DNA of 7,060 bases from Phycisphaerae bacterium (GTDB taxonomy: Bacteria > Planctomycetota > Phycisphaerae > UBA1845 > UTPLA1), in contig JAJDEC010000671.1 of the NCBI GenBank assembly GCA_029259995.1, positions 1 through 7,060 on the forward strand, given 5' to 3'. Positions 4,584-7,060 of the stretch are shown here, in pieces; position 1 is the first letter of the stretch, and each line of letters begins with the position of its first letter. The notes beneath the pieces are model-generated. The model was not told the origin of the DNA. It did no database searches and worked only from the letters and a program-made list of their open reading frames with translations. The position numbers and the translations under genes were made by a program.

Positions 4584-7060
4584 ATGGCATCGAAATTCGT
4601 TTACTTCTTCGGTAATGGCAAAGCGGAAGGTCGCGGCGATCAGAAGATCCTGCTCGGCGGCAAGGGCGCGGGCCTCGCGGAAATGACCAACATCGGCCTG
4701 CCTGTTCCCGGCGGCTTCACGATCACGACGGAAGCCTGCCGGCTCTACTACGAGCGCAAACAGAAGTGGCCTGAAGGCCTCGAGAAGCAGGTCCGTGACA
4801 ACGTGCGCAAACTCGAACGCGCCTGCAAGAAGAAGCTCGGCGATCCGAAGAATCCCCTGCTCGTGTCCGTACGCTCCGGCGCGGCCGTGTCGATGCCCGG
4901 TATGATGGAGACCGTCCTCAACCTCGGCCTCAACGACGAATCCGTTCAGGGCCTCGCGAAGGCGACGGACAATGCGCGCTTCGCCTGGGACTCCTATCGC
5001 CGATTCATCCAGATGTATTCGACCGTCGTCGTCGGTCTTTCCAAGGACGTCCTCGAACACAAACTTGAAAAGATGAAAGAGAATCTCGGCGTCGAGATCG
5101 ACTCCGAGATTTCGGCCGAATCGCTCGAGGAACTTTGCGGCGACTTCAAGGACTTCTTCCGCGATCAGACGGGCCACGAATTCCCGCAGGATCCCTGGAA
5201 GCAGCTCGTCGGCGCCATCAACGCCGTGTTCAGCTCATGGAATGCTGACAAGGCGATCAAGTATCGCGACGTCGAGAAGATCCACGGCCTGCCGGGCACC
5301 GGCGTCAACATCGTTCAGATGGTCTACGGCAACATGGGCGAGGACAGCGGCACGGGCGTCTGCTTCACGCGCGATCCGTCCAGCGGCGAGAACATCTTCT
5401 ACGGCGATCTGCTCATGAACGCCCAGGGCGAAGACGTCGTCGCCGGAATCCGGACGCCGATCGCCCTCGACGAACTCAAGACGCTCAGCCCCGCAGCCTA
5501 CGAACAGCTCTGCGCCGTCCGCGTCATGCTCGAAGTCCACTACAAGGAAATGCAGGACCTCGAGTTCACAATCGAGCGCGGCAAGCTCTACATGCTCCAA
5601 TGCCGCCGCGGCAAGCGAACGCCGGCAGCGACTTTCAAGATCGCCGTCGACCACGCGACCAAGCCGCTGCTGTCCAAGGCAGAGGCCGCCAGGCTGGTCA
5701 AGAAGAAGTATCTTCCCAAGCGCTACGCCACGGCCGCATCGAAGCCCGTCCTCAAGAAGGAAGAGGCCATCGAGCGCATCTCGGCGACGGACATCGAGCG
5801 ACTGTTCTATCCGATCATTGATCCCGACTTCGATCGCAAGGAACTCGCCGCCAAGAAACTCGGCAGCGGAATCAACGCCGTGCCCGGCGCTGCCTCCGGT
5901 CAGATCGTCTTCACGGCCGCCGCCGCCGAAAAATGGGCCGCCGACGGAAAGAAAGTCATCCTCGTCCGCCGCGAAACCAGCCCGGAAGATGTCGGCGGCA
6001 TGCACGCCGCCGAAGGCATCCTCACGGCGACGGGCGGCAAAACGTCGCACGCCGCCGTCGTGGCGCGCGGCTGGGGCAAGTGCTGCATCGTCGGCGCGTC
6101 GTCCATCAAGATCAGTGAATCCGCCGGAACGATGACCCTCAGTGGTCGAACCTTCACGGAAGGCGACTCGATCACGCTCGACGGTTCCGAGGGCGTCGTC
6201 TACGAGGGCGATCTCCCGCTCGTCACGCCGGAAATGCCCGACGAGTATTACACGCTGATGAAATGGTGCGACGCCAAGCGAAAGCTCAAGGTCCGCACCA
6301 ATGCCGATACGCCCTACGACGCCGAAAACGCCGTCAACATGGGCGCCGAAGGCATCGGTCTCTGCCGCACGGAACACATGTTCTTCGACACGGAAGAACG
6401 CCGCCGCGCCATCCAGGAGATGATCATCGCCGATTCGACGGACGCCCGCCGCGCGGCCCTCGACAAGCTGCTGCCATTCCAGCGGCAGGACTTCATCGGC
6501 ATCTTCGAAGCCATGGCCGGCCGCCCCGTCACGATCCGGCTCGTCGATCCGCCGCTCCACGAATTCGTACCGCACACGAAGGACAAGCAGCAGGAACTCG
6601 CCGACGAACTGATGGTCGACCTGGAGACCGTCACGTCGCGCGTCGAAATGCTGAAGGAATCCAATCCGATGCTCGGCCATCGCGGCTGTCGCCTCGCGAT
6701 CACGTATCCCGAAATCCTCGACATGCAGGTCCGGGCGATCATTGAAGCGGCCATCGAATGCCGACGCCGCAACGTCAAAGTCTCTCCGGAAATCATGATT
6801 CCGCTCACGATCGATGCGAAGGAACTCAAGATCCTCGCCGATCGCACGCGCTCCGTCGCCGAGGAAATCATCGCCCGCTCCGGCCTGAAGGTGAAATACC
6901 TCGTCGGCACCATGGTTGAAACGCCACGCGCCGCCATCACGGCCGGCAAGATCGCCGAAGTCGCCGACTTCATCAGCTTTGGCACTAACGACCTCACTCA
7001 GACCGTCATGGCCCTCTCCCGCGACGACGCCGGTCGATTCCTTCCCGACTACGTCGATCA
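4584..7060 (+). CDS. ppdK: Pyruvate phosphate dikinase (runs off right edge)
   Basis: About 825 codons are visible. The enzyme interconverts pyruvate, ATP and phosphate with phosphoenolpyruvate, AMP and pyrophosphate in central carbon metabolism. The N-terminal ATP-grasp domain (about 1-345) shows GGKGAGLAEM with Lys27, VRSGA with Arg97, GEDSGTG at 252-258 and Asp325, Glu327 and Gln339. The swivelling phosphohistidine domain (about 410-530) holds catalytic His489 in TSHAAVVARG. The C-terminal PEP/pyruvate barrel shows GLCRTEHMFF with Arg595, NPMLGHRGCRL at 694-704, GTMVETPRAA with Glu779 and SFGTNDLTQ with Asn802 and Asp803. The final acid/base Cys lies beyond the window, and roughly 80 residues are missing. 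An insert of about 30 residues sits in the linker at about 361-390. Thr483 and Lys486 replace the usual Arg and Met before the catalytic His. AGGAG lies eleven bases before the ATG. The gene is probably monocistronic on its 5' side. Confidence 0.97.
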   Translation, partial: MASKFVYFFGNGKAEGRGDQKILLGGKGAGLAEMTNIGLPVPGGFTITTEACRLYYERKQKWPEGLEKQVRDNVRKLERACKKKLGDPKNPLLVSVRSGAAVSMPGMMETVLNLGLNDESVQGLAKATDNARFAWDSYRRFIQMYSTVVVGLSKDVLEHKLEKMKENLGVEIDSEISAESLEELCGDFKDFFRDQTGHEFPQDPWKQLVGAINAVFSSWNADKAIKYRDVEKIHGLPGTGVNIVQMVYGNMGEDSGTGVCFTRDPSSGENIFYGDLLMNAQGEDVVAGIRTPIALDELKTLSPAAYEQLCAVRVMLEVHYKEMQDLEFTIERGKLYMLQCRRGKRTPAATFKIAVDHATKPLLSKAEAARLVKKKYLPKRYATAASKPVLKKEEAIERISATDIERLFYPIIDPDFDRKELAAKKLGSGINAVPGAASGQIVFTAAAAEKWAADGKKVILVRRETSPEDVGGMHAAEGILTATGGKTSHAAVVARGWGKCCIVGASSIKISESAGTMTLSGRTFTEGDSITLDGSEGVVYEGDLPLVTPEMPDEYYTLMKWCDAKRKLKVRTNADTPYDAENAVNMGAEGIGLCRTEHMFFDTEERRRAIQEMIIADSTDARRAALDKLLPFQRQDFIGIFEAMAGRPVTIRLVDPPLHEFVPHTKDKQQELADELMVDLETVTSRVEMLKESNPMLGHRGCRLAITYPEILDMQVRAIIEAAIECRRRNVKVSPEIMIPLTIDAKELKILADRTRSVAEEIIARSGLKVKYLVGTMVETPRAAITAGKIAEVADFISFGTNDLTQTVMALSRDDAGRFLPDYVD

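Noticed and set aside
4360..4590. 76-codon minus-strand frame ending in a Lys-rich tail (GKKRKATK)
   Set aside because: The basic tail is suggestive, but the start overlaps the ppdK start region, there is no family match, and the rest is Arg/Ser-rich shadow-like sequence.
4293..5177. 294-codon minus-strand open frame over the ppdK start
   Set aside because: Most of it is antisense to conserved PPDK N-terminal sequence, and its tail in the gap is Arg-rich with no recognisable domain.
5235..6680. 481-codon open frame antisense to ppdK
   Set aside because: It lies wholly opposite highly conserved PPDK motifs, and its translation is low-complexity, rich in Asp, Arg, Val and Gly. It is a shadow of strongly biased GC-rich codons.

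Overview
The window looks like ordinary bacterial chromosome of high GC content, densely coded, with no mobile element, CRISPR array, tRNA or rRNA that I can see. The gene set (type III pantothenate kinase, type I IPP isomerase, a long pyruvate phosphate dikinase, and a shortened MnmE-type GTPase) and the sequence style make a Planctomycetota-like organism, perhaps Phycisphaerae, my best guess. That is an inference from gene content, not from a phylogenetic marker, and it is weak.

Left half, minus strand (positions 3226 down to 1): a promoter-like TATAAT precedes a tightly packed operon read right to left: coaX (coenzyme A synthesis), a C-terminally truncated MnmE-like GTPase, an RlmI/RlmK-type SAM-dependent RNA methyltransferase, and the beginning of a YgfZ/GcvT-fold folate-binding protein that runs off the left edge. 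Each junction is a 4-base stop/start overlap (GTGA, TTGA, ATGA), so the genes are probably translationally coupled. The last three point to RNA modification, and the MnmE-like and YgfZ-like members both belong to folate-binding families.

Middle (about 3160-3697): a non-coding interval of some 540 bases holding the coaX promoter and, on the plus strand, three closely spaced hairpins. Two are followed by T-runs and look like intrinsic terminators. No plus-strand gene that they would terminate is recognisable, so a small RNA or leader transcript is possible.

Right half, plus strand: idi (IPP isomerase, isoprenoid precursor balance), a gap of about 370 bases with a hairpin near the idi 3' end, then ppdK (pyruvate phosphate dikinase), which runs off the right edge with about 825 codons visible. 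The PPDK carries all catalytic residues that should lie in this part. It also has an extra segment of about 30 residues in the linker between the ATP-grasp domain and the swivelling phosphohistidine domain, and two substitutions next to the catalytic histidine.

I see no strong case for a wholly new system. The observations most worth checking are the MnmE-like protein that keeps its GTPase machinery but lacks the C-terminal catalytic Cys domain and sits beside a YgfZ-like gene, the altered active-site motifs of CoaX, the PPDK linker insert, and the hairpin cluster at 3393-3514.
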